Below, piece by piece: positions 39,201-48,516 of a stretch of 64,000 bases of DNA (position 1 is the stretch's first letter; each line of letters opens with the position of its first letter). The notes under the pieces were generated by a model. That model searched no databases. It worked only from the letters and a program-made list of their open reading frames with translations, and had not been told where the DNA came from. The stretch covers positions 30,393 to 94,392 of the forward strand of contig JAIELX010000106.1 in assembly GCA_019752635.1 (NCBI GenBank), given 5' to 3'. The translations under genes and the position numbers were made by a program. Source of the stretch: Candidatus Obscuribacterales bacterium (GTDB taxonomy: Bacteria; Cyanobacteriota; Vampirovibrionia; Obscuribacterales; Obscuribacteraceae).

Positions 39201-39413
39201 TTATTCCTCGTTTCCCGGCGATTGCGCACAAATAGGACATAAAAATCCTTGAGCGCTCCTCTTGATTAAAAGCCTATGTCCGAATCGTGACTTTAATGTG
39301 GCAAATACGTAGTGGCAGAAGCAATTAACATTAAACGCCAAAGACGCTTGGGCAACAACCGTTTCAGGGCTGCACAATTCCACAGCCCCCCCTGCGCGAG
39401 CATGCATCAACAC
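39201..39413 (-). CDS. candidate small Cys-rich protein
   Basis: A 70-residue frame with CFCHYVFATLKSRFGHRLLI and CPIC in its second half, a spacing that could bind zinc. The start is uncertain (TTG, or a GTG after GGGGGG further in). It lies in the otherwise empty 39115-39572 gap and may be chance. No family recognised. Confidence 0.25.
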   Translation of the reverse strand: MLMHARAGGAVELCSPETVVAQASLAFNVNCFCHYVFATLKSRFGHRLLIKRSAQGFLCPICAQSPGNEE

Positions 39414-39572
39414 GCCCGCCGAATCTCAGATTTGTGCACTTTTGGGTCTGGTAAGAAAGTTCCGATCGAGAGGTTTGATTCGAGCGTTTGAAATTTTTCA
39501 AACCGGGTACGATGGCGGGTCGATTCCACCCCTGTTTCTATCCGGTTGCCTCGGTTCCTGGACATTAGTACA

Positions 39573-40337
39573 ATGCGGTTCATGAAAACGACAGCACCAC
39601 TAGTCTCATCTGCAATGATCATAACGGCTCTGATAGCCGGTGTCGGCGACGGCAGAGTCGATGCACAACAGTCACGACCGTCGAGTGGTGCAAGAATCGA
39701 TGTCCTGTCGAAAACCGCTCGCTCCGGCGTCCGATACCAACTCTATTTCAACAACAACTGTTCGGCTGCATTTTCAAATTTCCGACCGAATGCCCGGGAT
39801 GGAAAACTTTTCTTCTGCATACCGGCAGCGTTCACTGCATCCGACAACAACATCGATGGCGTATTCATCTGCAACGGAAAAGTCGGCAATTCAGATCGAG
39901 TGAATCCGCGCATTGGCGGCGCCATGATTATTCAGGACGGAGCTTGTAGGATTTTCCCTACAAACGGCGGAAAGTTACTCACTCCGGAATTCGTCAATCA
40001 TTCCGCAGCCAGGAAGGATTCGCTGTTTCAACAGTTCCAGGTCGTAATTCAGGGGCACGGCGAAAAGTTCTCGGATAAGACAGTGTGCCAGCGCCGAGGA
40101 ATTGCAACATTCGCCGATGGCAAGCTGGCAATCCTGGAGAGCATAGACCCGTTATCACTAACGGATTTTGGACTTGACGCGGCAGGTTTTGGCGTACAAG
40201 ATTTGCTGTACACTGACATGGGTCCGTGGAGCGAAGGATGGTATCGGAACGCTGAAGGAAAGATCATTGTTATCGGACAGAGTCGCTCACTCACACACAA
40301 GCAGACAAACTGGTTTTACCTGCGCAGCAAATCGTAA
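39573..40337 (+). CDS. secreted protein, possible phosphodiester glycosidase (DUF2233-like)
   Basis: A 254-residue protein. A signal peptide (APLVSSAMIITALIAGVGDG) precedes a mature domain. KLFFCIPAAFTASDNNIDGV, then GGAMIIQDGACRIFPTNGGK and VQDLLYTDMGPWSEGWYRN match the general pattern of the phosphodiester glycosidase/NAGPA-like fold, where a late D-M-G segment precedes a substrate loop. QTNWFYLR at the C-terminus also fits the bacterial branch. Catalytic residues of the family are not certain here. ATG at 39573 is chosen over an upstream TTG. Likely acts in the periplasm or on the cell surface. Confidence 0.5.
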   Translation: MRFMKTTAPLVSSAMIITALIAGVGDGRVDAQQSRPSSGARIDVLSKTARSGVRYQLYFNNNCSAAFSNFRPNARDGKLFFCIPAAFTASDNNIDGVFICNGKVGNSDRVNPRIGGAMIIQDGACRIFPTNGGKLLTPEFVNHSAARKDSLFQQFQVVIQGHGEKFSDKTVCQRRGIATFADGKLAILESIDPLSLTDFGLDAAGFGVQDLLYTDMGPWSEGWYRNAEGKIIVIGQSRSLTHKQTNWFYLRSKS

Positions 40338-40506
40338 AGACAGAAGGTTTTTGCGTGGCATTACACCACACGGCGGGTACATCATGAAGTGCCTCCTCTC
40401 TGTGTGGAACCGTTGCTCGGTTGCAAAACTAGAGGTGCACTCTTTCGGTGGCACATTGAGTCAGGCTATGCAGACGGGTTGAGATTGTTAAGGGCGGAGA
40501 GGCACC

Positions 40507-42375
40507 ATGCGGCTTGGCGAAATACTGCTGAACGCGAAACTAATAAACGAAAAGCAGCTCTCAGACGGACTGTCTTACGCCAAATCGAAAGCGATCCCGA
40601 TTGGTCGCGTTCTGAAGCTTCTTAAGTTCATTGAAGAAGAAGACCTCAAGTCGGCACTGCGCACGCAAGAATTAGTGCGACTCGGCTTGAACCCCGAAGT
40701 AGCGCTGCCTGTACTTTCTCGTGTAGCAAAAGAGAAGGTCAGCTTTGACCTTGCCCTGGTGGACATGATCAACCAGCTTCATTCGAAAAGTAATGGAACA
40801 CAGCCTGTAGCGGCGCAGCAACCATCGCCGGCGGCAGCAGGGGGCGCAGCAGCGGCATCGCGTCTGCAGACGACCGAAATTCGCAAGTTGTCTCCCGCTG
40901 AGCTCCTGAAAGAAGGCGATAACAAGTTGATGGAAGATCGGTGCGCCGATGCCGAGAAACTATACCTTCAAGCAAAAGAACATGCAGAAGGGCTCTTCGG
41001 CCAGGGCAATCTGGAAACCACCGCGCCGCTCTTGAAGCTTGCCAATCTTTACCTGGTCACAGACCGCTTCAGCGAAGCAGAAAGCTTGTATATGCAAATT
41101 CTGCAAGTGAAACAAAATTCGTTTGGCGAACAGCATCCGGCGGTGGCAGAGGCGCTGGACAACATTGCAGACTTGTATATTGCTCGGGACGAGTTTGATA
41201 AAGCCAGACAGTTCCTGCATATTGCGGTGATGATTCGCGAGAAATCACTTCCCAAAGAAATCGACGGATATCTGGAAACAGTCAGACGATTGAACGTTGC
41301 GTTGCAACATAAAGGCGAGGGCGAAGGAAAACGCGTTAGACTTGGCGAACTGTTAACCGAAGCGGGTCTGGTCGGCAGTGCGCCTCTTTCGCAAGCGTTG
41401 CAGCAATCGCGAAACTCAGGCATTCCGCTTGGAAGCGTTCTCCAGGAAAGCGGACTGGTTACCGGGCGTGATCTGCGTTCAGTATTAAATGCTCAGTTCG
41501 TGATTCAAGAGAACAGGCTTCCAGAGCAAATCGCTGTGATGGCCCTAAAAGCTTCGTTCATGAAAGGCGTTGGCTTCAAAGAGCTCATTGTTGCCGCAGG
41601 TTTGGTACCGGTCGATCATCAAGACGAGTCGTCCGCGCGGCTTGTTCTTGAACAAGAACGCTTGCTGGCACTAGAAACAGAGCACGGTCCGGAGGCACCG
41701 ATTGTCGCCAGTGCGGTACTGGAATTGGCGGACAAATATGCGGAGCGAAACCGCCTTACTGAAGCAGAGGGGTTATACCGGCGAGCAATCAGCATACTTC
41801 GGAAAAATCCAGAAACGGTTTCAGCCGCAGACGATGCTAATCATCGTCTGGCGCAGCTTTTCATGACTCAGGAACGTTATTCACAAGCAGAACCACTTTT
41901 GCTGGAGACATTGCAGTCGCGCACCGCATCCGGGGACACATCTTCGAAGGATGCATTCGTATGCTTAAAAGACCTGGCAAGAATTGCTCACATGCAAGAC
42001 AACCTTCCCATAGCAGCAAATTTCCTGCGCTCGGCAGTTTCCGTTCTAGTGACGTTACCTCATTGCATCGTCTCGCCTGAAGACATGCGCTGGATGATCG
42101 TCTGCCTCACGGACGCATCGATGCTGCCTATGGCTCAAGCAATGTTGCAACACCAGGTTGCGCAAGCAGAGAAGAATTTCGGACCCGGTGCTGTAGAAAC
42201 AGCCCAGCTTCAGCTGGAAGCGGGGAATTTTCTTTTCAGCCATGACAACAAAGTCGACGCAAAAACACATTTCAGGAAAGCGCTTTTAGCATACAGGCAT
42301 CATCTGAGCGCCGGAGATCCCCTTATCGCGCAACTAGCTGAGAAGCTGTCTCAATGCGCCATCGAAGCAGGCTAA
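40507..42375 (+). CDS. TPR protein with two MshEN/GspE-N-like modules
   Basis: A 622-residue protein. RLGEILLNAKLINEKQLSDG (N-terminus) and RLGELLTEAGLVGSAPLSQA (near residue 275) match the MshEN/GspE N-terminal motif known to bind c-di-GMP or nucleotides in pilus and secretion ATPases, here without the ATPase. Several TPR-like stretches flank it (EAESLYMQILQVKQNSFGEQ, EAEGLYRRAISILRKNPETV, with typical Tyr/Ala spacing). GGAGAGG lies upstream of the ATG. A scaffolding or regulatory role in surface appendages or secretion is inferred. It ends 11 bp before a convergent gene. Confidence 0.7.
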   Translation: MRLGEILLNAKLINEKQLSDGLSYAKSKAIPIGRVLKLLKFIEEEDLKSALRTQELVRLGLNPEVALPVLSRVAKEKVSFDLALVDMINQLHSKSNGTQPVAAQQPSPAAAGGAAAASRLQTTEIRKLSPAELLKEGDNKLMEDRCADAEKLYLQAKEHAEGLFGQGNLETTAPLLKLANLYLVTDRFSEAESLYMQILQVKQNSFGEQHPAVAEALDNIADLYIARDEFDKARQFLHIAVMIREKSLPKEIDGYLETVRRLNVALQHKGEGEGKRVRLGELLTEAGLVGSAPLSQALQQSRNSGIPLGSVLQESGLVTGRDLRSVLNAQFVIQENRLPEQIAVMALKASFMKGVGFKELIVAAGLVPVDHQDESSARLVLEQERLLALETEHGPEAPIVASAVLELADKYAERNRLTEAEGLYRRAISILRKNPETVSAADDANHRLAQLFMTQERYSQAEPLLLETLQSRTASGDTSSKDAFVCLKDLARIAHMQDNLPIAANFLRSAVSVLVTLPHCIVSPEDMRWMIVCLTDASMLPMAQAMLQHQVAQAEKNFGPGAVETAQLQLEAGNFLFSHDNKVDAKTHFRKALLAYRHHLSAGDPLIAQLAEKLSQCAIEAG

Positions 42376-42386
42376 GCAATCCTTTG

Positions 42387-43799
42387 CTAAAGCTTGAGGT
42401 CTTTGATCATTCGCCTGGCGGACAATATTCCAGAGATGCCGCAAAAGCTCACACCTGAGCCGGGGTGACTGGAACTACCGGCAAGGTATAACCCCTTCAG
42501 ATACGGGCTGCGGTGCCCGGACAAATCCTCTTGCGCTGCGACGGTTGCCATCGTCGGATTGGTGCTGTCGCGAAACAATGAGAACTCTCGTCCCCATCCT
42601 GCCGGTGTTCGCGTTGCCAAAAGCCTGTGTTCACGAACCATCTGACGCCACCAGGATTCATGCAATACCGAAGCCAAAAACTCCGCCTGTCCGCTATGTC
42701 CCAAATGCTCGGCTTCATAGTGCGGTAAAGGAGCAATCAATCGCGCCGGCTGCCACTCGGCACCGTCGGCAGTGCCTGTAATTGCATCCGGGCGAATTAG
42801 CATTCGGCAGGAGTTTGCGCCGTCGGGCAAGAAGAAGCGCAGATAAGGCGGTTCGGCAATTCCTCGCACCGACATATAAGCGCAAACTCCCGGCGAATAG
42901 AGCGGAAGTTCATTAAACTGTGTTCGCAATGCTCGGGAGAGCCCCGAGTCAGCCAGCATCAGATAAGTGTTCTGGGCCCCACAATCAGACAGAACCAACT
43001 TCTCGCTGATCATTTCCCCTTCAGCGGTGAGAACTCCTTGTACTGCCGTGTCTCGCACCACGATTCGATTTACCTTCGTATTGAACCTGAAGTTGACTCC
43101 TAACTTCAATGCGGCCGCGGTGAGAACTTTCGATATGGCGCACATCCCTCCCGCCGGCAGAAAAGCTCCAGTTGAGTGAATCAAAGCTGTAATCAGGGCC
43201 ACTGACGCAGGCACCTCTTGTCTGGTCTTACCATTCATGCGGGCCCAAATCCCGACCGCGTCAGCCACCGGTCGCGGCAGCTTCGCATTTTTCAGCATGG
43301 CATCAAGCGACTGACGCATGAACGGAATGTGCGCTGCCGCCCCCATTGACATGATTCTTGCAGCGGTCGGTCGACCGGCACCGAGAACAGGAGAGTACTC
43401 TTTGTAAACTCGCAGCATGTTTTTCACGAACACAAGGTACTGCTTTCCAGCACGCGGCCACTGAGATTCAAGTTGCTCTGCTGTTCGATCAAGACTGCCA
43501 AATATATGAACGCCTTCGCCGGAACCATCGCGCACTTCATAAACCTGATCGATAGCGCGCAAATCAAGCTCGTCAAAATCAAGGTTCAGCTGAGCAAACA
43601 CCCATTTCAACCCCTCACTGTCGAGCATGATGTAAGGTCCGGTGTCAAAGAAGACGCCGTTGGTCACGAAGCCGGAAGCGAGCCCTCCAGCATGAGGTCT
43701 AGCTTCCAGCACTGTTACCGCCAACCCGGCCTGAGCAAGGGTTATGGCGGCAGTGAGTCCGCCAATGCCAGCGCCAATTATGACTACCGACGGAACCAT
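42387..43799 (-). CDS. phytoene desaturase-like FAD-dependent oxidoreductase
   Basis: A 470-residue flavoprotein. The N-terminal dinucleotide-binding motif is VVIIGAGIGGLTAAITLAQA followed by VLEARPHAGG. The C-terminal FAD-site motif is GLYLAGSSSHPGSGVSFCGI, typical of carotenoid desaturases and isomerases (CrtI/CrtH/CrtO class). The middle holds SMGAAAHIPFMRQSLDAML and PASVALITALIHSTGA. Substrate specificity cannot be read; carotenoid or polyene oxidation is probable. ATG at 43799 is chosen over 43820 because AAGGAGAG lies upstream. No other carotenoid gene is near. Confidence 0.85.
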   Translation of the reverse strand: MVPSVVIIGAGIGGLTAAITLAQAGLAVTVLEARPHAGGLASGFVTNGVFFDTGPYIMLDSEGLKWVFAQLNLDFDELDLRAIDQVYEVRDGSGEGVHIFGSLDRTAEQLESQWPRAGKQYLVFVKNMLRVYKEYSPVLGAGRPTAARIMSMGAAAHIPFMRQSLDAMLKNAKLPRPVADAVGIWARMNGKTRQEVPASVALITALIHSTGAFLPAGGMCAISKVLTAAALKLGVNFRFNTKVNRIVVRDTAVQGVLTAEGEMISEKLVLSDCGAQNTYLMLADSGLSRALRTQFNELPLYSPGVCAYMSVRGIAEPPYLRFFLPDGANSCRMLIRPDAITGTADGAEWQPARLIAPLPHYEAEHLGHSGQAEFLASVLHESWWRQMVREHRLLATRTPAGWGREFSLFRDSTNPTMATVAAQEDLSGHRSPYLKGLYLAGSSSHPGSGVSFCGISGILSARRMIKDLKL

Positions 43800-43997
43800 T
43801 GAGGGTCTCTCCTTCGGCATCTTGAATTCTTGATTGACATAATATCAAAGAATACCAGCGATCCTTACGCTTGACAGTCCCTTTCCGTTCCAGTTCCGAG
43901 CAAAACAGCGGCAACTATGAATTCGAATTGAAGTGAAAACACTCGGACTCACCGCATTCCTTGGCGTTATAATCAGCACCGGGGAGTAAGAGTTCAG

Positions 43998-44693
43998 ATG
44001 CATAGCTGTTGGAATCTTGAGTCGCGAGCCCTTCTTGAGAATGTAGCTTCTACGCTAAACGACGCGATTTTCGACGTCGCGGCGCAACGCTGCGAAGCCC
44101 TGTGTAATTGCATCTCACTTATTCTGCCTTATGAACGAAAGACGTTTTCAGAATCGAGCAATCTTTTGCGCGCAAGCGAATTTGACGCTCTTAATCAAGC
44201 CGCCAAGCAGATTCTTAATGAACTGAGCGACGAAGTACCTTGCTCAAGCACGAAAACGCCGATCCTTTGTTTGATAGACGGTTTTCTGGATGAACAGATA
44301 GACCTTCAACAATCGGCAGATCTAACCTATCGAATCGAAGCCTTGTTCAAAACGCTGCTAAACGTGCTCATGGGCAACCCGGCACGCCGACTTGCATGCT
44401 ACGGCAGTTTACGTCGCACCGAGAAGAATCACCACGTAGTAGCCGATATACCGGGTAAATGGTATCAAGGCACCATAAAAGGATTCGTATTCAAATGGAA
44501 CAACTACCCGATTTTCAATGCAGATTCGGATGGTGCGGAAATCGTGGTGGACGTGCTTGAGTCGGAAGCACTGGCGGAAAATTTCGAAAGGCTCGATGAG
44601 TTTGAGGGCACTGATTACCAACGCAATGTTGTTGTTGTTGCTGTCAACGACACCTTACTGTTTTCGAACGTGTATTCCGGTCGTGTAGATTGA
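43998..44693 (+). CDS. gamma-glutamylcyclotransferase-like protein with N-terminal helical extension
   Basis: A 231-residue protein. The last 100 residues are a GGCT/AIG2-like fold: LACYGSLRRTEKNHH, then YQGTIKGFVFKWNNYPIFN, VVDVLESEALAENFERLDEF and EGTDYQRNVVVV. The YGSL loop and the acidic E/D pair match gamma-glutamylamine cyclotransferases, which release 5-oxoproline from gamma-glutamyl compounds. The first 130 residues are an uncharacterised helical region with several cysteines. GGGGAG precedes the ATG. The following GGDEF-like gene begins 66 bp later in the same direction, so they may be co-transcribed. Confidence 0.7.
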   Translation: MHSCWNLESRALLENVASTLNDAIFDVAAQRCEALCNCISLILPYERKTFSESSNLLRASEFDALNQAAKQILNELSDEVPCSSTKTPILCLIDGFLDEQIDLQQSADLTYRIEALFKTLLNVLMGNPARRLACYGSLRRTEKNHHVVADIPGKWYQGTIKGFVFKWNNYPIFNADSDGAEIVVDVLESEALAENFERLDEFEGTDYQRNVVVVAVNDTLLFSNVYSGRVD

Positions 44694-44759
44694 CCGCGTC
44701 AAAGCTGTGCGTGACCGGTCCCTGAGGGAATGAACAAAACCGATACTGGAGTGAATTGA

Positions 44760-46082
44760 ATGTTTAGATTCGGTAAATCGCAGGACTCCTCGCGCAACAA
44801 TCCCGAATTGCTCGCGATTCCAGAATCGGAAGATTTGCAATTTGCGTTGTCTAAAGCGCAAAGGAACTGGAGAACATCGGTAGACCTTCCCTTTCGGGTC
44901 CAGGACTCGAGCGTCAGCTTTACAGTCGTGGTTAAGTGCGAGATGGGCACTGGACTTCCTTGCTGGACACTTTATCGAACAGATGTGCCGGGTTCGCCGG
45001 TCTTGTGGACACATAAGAGCAACGACGTGCTTTTGATCCACAATCTCATTTCTCTGGAGTACACTGCGGCAAGCGAGAAGGCCGCAGCAGAATCCGCGGG
45101 GGCAGCGGCGGCTCCAAGCGCCGCGCAAGCGCAGCCAGCCGCATCATCGAGCGGAGTTGAGCTAAATCCATATGTGGCCCGTCTACAAGAACTTGGACGC
45201 TACGGTTCCGTTGGAGCTGAGACGCAGACTTCGTCATCCCCCGGCTCGGCTTCTGCACTGTCCGGCCAGGCCCCGACTGAATTGCCGGACAGTTCGGTCT
45301 CAGTTTCAAAAGACACCGCGGCAGAATCAAGCTCCTCTCCACCACAGCACAATACTGCTAGCAAGCCATCGATAGAGACAAGCTGGAATGACGCTTCACC
45401 GCCTGACCAAGCAGCATCTTCGCCGGCTGCGGATGCTCTATCCGCGCGAGCTAATGCGGCTCAAACCTATCTTGATTGGTTGGAAGGACAAAAGACTATC
45501 GCAGCCGACACAAGCACAGTGCCGACGTCGGACGTCGGCGAGATTCCGCAAAGTGCCAGAGCTGACGCAGCGAAACTCAAAATGTCGCGCGAAATCAAGT
45601 TAACTCGCAATTCCATCGAATGGAGTCTTTCCCGCAGTGACACTGGAATACTCACCTACCAGGCTTTTGTTTACTTCTTCGAGAACGAATGCATCCGCTT
45701 CAACCGCGGTGGTCTACCATTTTCGATTCTGCTATTTGATGTGCGCAGAGAGTCGTCATTCGGAAGCTCGGCGCTGTCCCCGGAATCGATGCGAGAAGTT
45801 GGTGAACGATTGCGCTCATTTAAACGTCAACTTGATGTGTTAGCGCATTTTGAAAACGATGAGGGATTTGTTTTTCTTCTTCCTCATACAGGTCCGGAAG
45901 GCGCACAGCTCTGCATGGACAGAGTAAAACAAGTGTTGCTGGAAGGTGAATCATTGTTGTCCGCTATGGACTCCAGCAGTATCAAATTCAGTTGCGGAAT
46001 CGCATCAATGCCGGAAAACGGAACCACTCCCGAAGACCTGTTGTTTACTGCACGCGAGGTCAAGAAGTCCCGGGAGTTTTAG
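44760..46082 (+). CDS. degenerate GGDEF-domain protein
   Basis: A 440-residue protein. The first 110 residues form a small unknown domain (FALSKAQRNWRTSVDLPF region). A long Ala/Ser/Pro-rich linker spans about 110-270. The C-terminal 160 residues align with diguanylate cyclase folds (GLPFSILLFDVRRESSFG, then LDVLAHFENDEGFVFLLPHT, ending CGIASMPENGTTPEDLLFTA). The catalytic GGDEF motif is replaced by ENDEG, and the metal-binding Asp of the first strand is followed by atypical residues. It is therefore probably catalytically inactive and serves as a nucleotide-binding or protein-binding module. GGAG precedes the ATG. It overlaps the convergent CocE gene by 4 bp. Confidence 0.7.
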   Translation: MFRFGKSQDSSRNNPELLAIPESEDLQFALSKAQRNWRTSVDLPFRVQDSSVSFTVVVKCEMGTGLPCWTLYRTDVPGSPVLWTHKSNDVLLIHNLISLEYTAASEKAAAESAGAAAAPSAAQAQPAASSSGVELNPYVARLQELGRYGSVGAETQTSSSPGSASALSGQAPTELPDSSVSVSKDTAAESSSSPPQHNTASKPSIETSWNDASPPDQAASSPAADALSARANAAQTYLDWLEGQKTIAADTSTVPTSDVGEIPQSARADAAKLKMSREIKLTRNSIEWSLSRSDTGILTYQAFVYFFENECIRFNRGGLPFSILLFDVRRESSFGSSALSPESMREVGERLRSFKRQLDVLAHFENDEGFVFLLPHTGPEGAQLCMDRVKQVLLEGESLLSAMDSSSIKFSCGIASMPENGTTPEDLLFTAREVKKSREF

Positions 46083-47821
46083 CTCCCTGGCATAATAGGC
46101 AGCGTCAACCGAGAAGGTCTTCCGCTGTCATGAAACAACTTTTGGCAAGAAACTCGAATATCTGAGAGCTGAGTTTGAGCCAACGGTTTGCCGGAGTTAG
46201 AGTTTCGATCCATTGCCGGAAAATTCGAACTGGTCACGTCTAGACGCACACTATGACCGGAAAGAAACACCATGGCGGTATTACCCAGGGGAATCTCATA
46301 CTCGTAAACAGCATTGGGATCGAGCAATTCAGGTTTCGATCGAGACTTGCGAAAACGAGCTCTCAGGTGTCCCTCAAGGATATTCAACGCTTTTCCGCAT
46401 GGATAGACATCCACCAGGCGAACGGAAAAATCCGTATCAACCACGTCTGTAGCCAAATAAAGCGTTGCCTTGACCAACCCCGCGATCTCCAGATCATGCA
46501 CAAGAGGGGAGGATGTGTAAACCAGAACATCATTGCGAAACTCCGCTAGAGCTTGATCAGCGGGTCCCATCGGCGACGACGATTCGTCACAGCAGCTTCG
46601 TCCGCCCAGACTCATAACCGGGTCGTCAGGATCGTAGACCCACACATCCGGCAATTCCTCCATCGGTGAGGCACCGTCTAAAGTGCCCCATCCGTTTCTA
46701 GAATTAGCTTTGCCCTTCGAGTGAAGGAAAAAGTCGGTTGATTTTGCTTCGGCTGGCGGCCACTGCGAACTGCTGCGCCATTCGTTGCGTCCCATCAAGA
46801 AGTACGACACTGCAGGTTCGGTATCAATCGCATTCGAATGCCCCTGGAGGAACTTATCGAACCAGAGCACCTGCAGTGAGTCGATCACATTGCGTGCATC
46901 GTCGCCAAAATCGACAGCACCGATACATTGTTTCCACGGCACGTGGTGCCACGGACCAATCACCAATTTCTGATTCTGGCGCGAACGCTCATCTCCCGCT
47001 GATTGCCTCAATCCATTAAAATTCTCAATTACACCTTCGAGAAAGACGTCATACCAGCCTCCAATATGCAAGGCGGGAGAGCTGATCTGCGCATAGCGCG
47101 TTTTGATCGACCAGCGCTTCCAATAGTCATCATCTATGTCATGAGTGATCCAATCGTAGTAATAGTGCGCAGGACCTTCCGCGTCCAGTGAAGGCGGCAT
47201 GTGCGTCCAGTATTGCGTTCCTGCATTGAGCAGTGTCTCGGTGAGCTGCTCTTCTTTAACGGAATTGCGTTGACGCCGAACAGCATCGCGTCCAAGGAAC
47301 CAGGCCCAATTTCGAGCGAAGGCAAGCTGAAGTGCACCACCGCGATAGGTCCAGCCTTCATAGAAGTCTGAACCAGTCATCGCCGGAACCATCGCGGTCA
47401 GGCCTGTGCCAGCTCCGATGGCAGCCATCAGCTGAGTGGTGCCGCAGTACGAGAATCCGTAGGTCGCAATCAATCCATTGCTTCCGTGCAACGTTTTCAG
47501 CCAGTCTAAAGTATCCCGCCCGTCTTCAGCCTCATGTCGAAAGGGATACCATTCTCCTTGCGATCTCCAGCGTCCGCGAGTGTCCTGAACAACCACAATA
47601 TAGCCGAAACGCGCATACCAAATCGGGTGCGCATAGACTCCGGTTAACGCGTTACCTTTATTATAAGGTGTGCGAACCAACAGTACCGGTGCTAACTTAA
47701 GTCCAACCGGTCGATAAATATCGGCAAAAAGAACGGTACCATCCCTCATCGGAACGGGAACATCCTTTTCGACGGAAACTTCTGCAAAACGTGGCTCCGG
47801 GGCCTTCCACGGTATGGTCAT
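46079..47821 (-). CDS. CocE/NonD family hydrolase (S15-type)
   Basis: A 580-residue alpha/beta hydrolase with a C-terminal jelly-roll domain. The nucleophile elbow GFSYCGTTQ (S124), the Asp in HIGGWYDVF (D258) and the His in GPWHHVPW (H292) give the catalytic triad of the CocE/X-Pro dipeptidyl peptidase family. The N-terminus EKDVPVPMRDGTVLFADIYR is the usual first strand pair. Substrates vary (esters, amides, dipeptides). TAGGAG precedes the ATG. No signal peptide is seen, so the enzyme is probably cytoplasmic. Confidence 0.9.
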   Translation of the reverse strand: MTIPWKAPEPRFAEVSVEKDVPVPMRDGTVLFADIYRPVGLKLAPVLLVRTPYNKGNALTGVYAHPIWYARFGYIVVVQDTRGRWRSQGEWYPFRHEAEDGRDTLDWLKTLHGSNGLIATYGFSYCGTTQLMAAIGAGTGLTAMVPAMTGSDFYEGWTYRGGALQLAFARNWAWFLGRDAVRRQRNSVKEEQLTETLLNAGTQYWTHMPPSLDAEGPAHYYYDWITHDIDDDYWKRWSIKTRYAQISSPALHIGGWYDVFLEGVIENFNGLRQSAGDERSRQNQKLVIGPWHHVPWKQCIGAVDFGDDARNVIDSLQVLWFDKFLQGHSNAIDTEPAVSYFLMGRNEWRSSSQWPPAEAKSTDFFLHSKGKANSRNGWGTLDGASPMEELPDVWVYDPDDPVMSLGGRSCCDESSSPMGPADQALAEFRNDVLVYTSSPLVHDLEIAGLVKATLYLATDVVDTDFSVRLVDVYPCGKALNILEGHLRARFRKSRSKPELLDPNAVYEYEIPLGNTAMVFLSGHSVRLDVTSSNFPAMDRNSNSGKPLAQTQLSDIRVSCQKLFHDSGRPSRLTLPIMPGS

Positions 47822-48142
47822 TTACGCTCCTAATTCGCCGGTCTGCTCCTGCGCTCACAGATCCTGCAACGAGCCTACCCGCAGTCTCTGCGCTAACGCT
47901 CGACAGTTTACTGCGTTTGGCACTTCGAACCGATTCTTGACGTCTGCCAGACAGTACTCCGGTGTCGGCTTTACTTTTGCAAAACCCCGGAAACTTTCAG
48001 GTTCTAAACGTGACCACAGTCACTGTTTTTGATGACTATAGGCTGATGTTGAAGATGCCAACAGGGTCCGACAATATAAGGTAGGAAGTCATTTAGAGTT
48101 TTCGGCGTCCGCAAAGAGCTCGAGCGCACAGGAGCCTTCGAT

Positions 48143-48331
48143 ATGAAGAATCGCATCGGGATAATTTGGTTGGTAGTACTGACGGTGTACATGGCTTACA
48201 CCACAACCGATACCTACAATGTGTTGAAAACAGTGGCCAGCAATCAGAGATTCACATTGTTGTACATGGAAAAATCCACCGAAGTGCTCACCAGAATGAA
48301 CGCATCTAAGGCCGACGTTAGCCAAAAGTAG
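48143..48331 (+). CDS. small single-pass membrane protein
   Basis: A 62-residue protein with one hydrophobic helix (IGIIWLVVLTVYMAYTTTDT) and a polar, Met/Lys-rich tail. GGAG lies 8 bases before the ATG and supports translation. No family recognised. The element at 48374-48399 follows 42 bases after the stop. The upstream 47822-48142 stretch shows no gene. Confidence 0.5.
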   Translation: MKNRIGIIWLVVLTVYMAYTTTDTYNVLKTVASNQRFTLLYMEKSTEVLTRMNASKADVSQK

Positions 48332-48373
48332 AAAACAGCAGTCGCCCCTTTCGTTGAACCGCACTTTTGCTTG

Positions 48374-48399
48374 GTCAGAATTTCACCAGTTTTTCCGAC
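48374..48399. repeat. 26-bp hairpin element, copy B
   Basis: GTCAGAA ... TTCCGAC, 26 bp from end to end as in copy A. Followed 79 bp later by copy C. It lies between a small membrane-protein gene and a convergent LRR gene. Confidence 0.7.
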
Positions 48400-48452
48400 T
48401 AGCCTTGCCGCTTGACTTCGGCCCCGAGTCTCTAAAAGCGTTGGTCAATTTG

Positions 48453-48478
48453 GTCAGATTTTCATCTGTTTTTCTGAC
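48453..48478. repeat. 26-bp hairpin element, copy C
   Basis: GTCAGA-N14-TCTGAC with T-rich interior; 26 bp long. Second member of a pair with copy B. Confidence 0.7.
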
Positions 48479-48516
48479 TGGAGGTCTGTGCTTGTCGCCT
48501 CCCGAGGAAGGCGGAT

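Noticed and set aside
46079..46082. Four-base convergent overlap of the GGDEF-like and CocE genes
   Set aside because: Both frames are well supported and short 3' overlaps are common; no special meaning is needed.
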